From positions 41,935-105,934 of the forward strand of contig QZCP01000040.1 in assembly GCA_003956705.1 (NCBI GenBank): 64,000 bases of DNA. Reading direction: 5' to 3'. The DNA is from Brevipalpus yothersi. Taxonomy: Eukaryota > Arthropoda > Arachnida > Trombidiformes > Tenuipalpidae. Both the position numbers and the translations under genes were made by a program. The notes beneath the pieces are model-generated. The model made no database searches, had not been told where the DNA came from, and was given only the letters and a program-made list of their open reading frames with translations. Shown piece after piece: positions 63,978 to 64,000 of this stretch. Positions within the stretch are counted from its first letter, which is position 1. Each line of letters begins with the position of its first letter.

Positions 63978-64000
63978 GAAGAAAGGCACACACATGAGCT

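Larger units (their letters stand above)
61663..64000. other. Non-coding stretch at window end
   Basis: GGAAAT repeats near 61873-61893 passing into GAGAA repeats, two GA arrays, and an ATA repeat near 63695-63710. No supportable gene. Confidence 0.5.

Noticed and set aside
1..64000. CRISPR arrays, operons, tRNA or rRNA genes
   Set aside because: Repeats are simple microsatellites without spacers. I saw no tRNA T-arm or anticodon-arm pattern and no rRNA-like sequence; a covariance-model scan was not possible.

Overview
This is an AT-rich stretch of an animal nuclear genome from a draft assembly: it has two N-gaps and one isolated N. Spliced coding exons, a 1.2-kb intron and very abundant simple repeats exclude a prokaryote. 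The only gene I recognise with confidence is the 3' part of a Glut4EF/ZNF395/ZNF704-type transcription factor. With the compact insect- or mite-like sequence style, it suggests an arthropod, but I cannot name the group.

Layout. 1-6.6 kb is non-coding with (GA)n/(CT)n, CA and GATA-type repeats. 6.6-9.3 kb is a microsatellite-free island. It holds a diverged tandem duplication in which two 107-nt terminal exons on the minus strand line up codon for codon (one intact, one with an in-frame stop), plus a small open frame with a signal peptide. 9.3-26.1 kb is repeat-rich and includes a dense cluster of purine/pyrimidine arrays at 14.2-15.1 kb, a possible secreted-protein first exon at 17.0 kb and hydrophobic open fragments at 23.0-23.4 kb. 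26139-26785 is a gap.

Glut4EF runs on the minus strand. A C2H2 zinc-finger exon (30171-30071) is joined by a GT-AG intron to a long terminal exon (28862-27773) that ends in the C-clamp DNA-binding motif. Its upstream exons were not found; they should lie at higher coordinates, so part of 30.2-64 kb may be its intron or promoter side.

30.2-64 kb is again mostly repeats. It contains a 693-bp element with 23-bp terminal inverted repeats and TA target duplication (38841-39533), a decayed open frame with weak P450-like C-terminal resemblance (33.6-34.0 kb), two candidate minus-strand exons with good splice sites (45.2-45.4 and 48.25-48.56 kb), and a second gap (60736-61600) bounded on both sides by (CT)n.

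The most striking bulk feature is several dozen near-perfect (GA)n/(CT)n arrays of 25-80 bp, in both orientations. Nearly all the poly-Glu-Arg or poly-Ser-Leu reading frames they create are spurious. The few blocks without such arrays coincide with the coding or transposon-like material, so array-free blocks were a useful guide here to where older genes lie.
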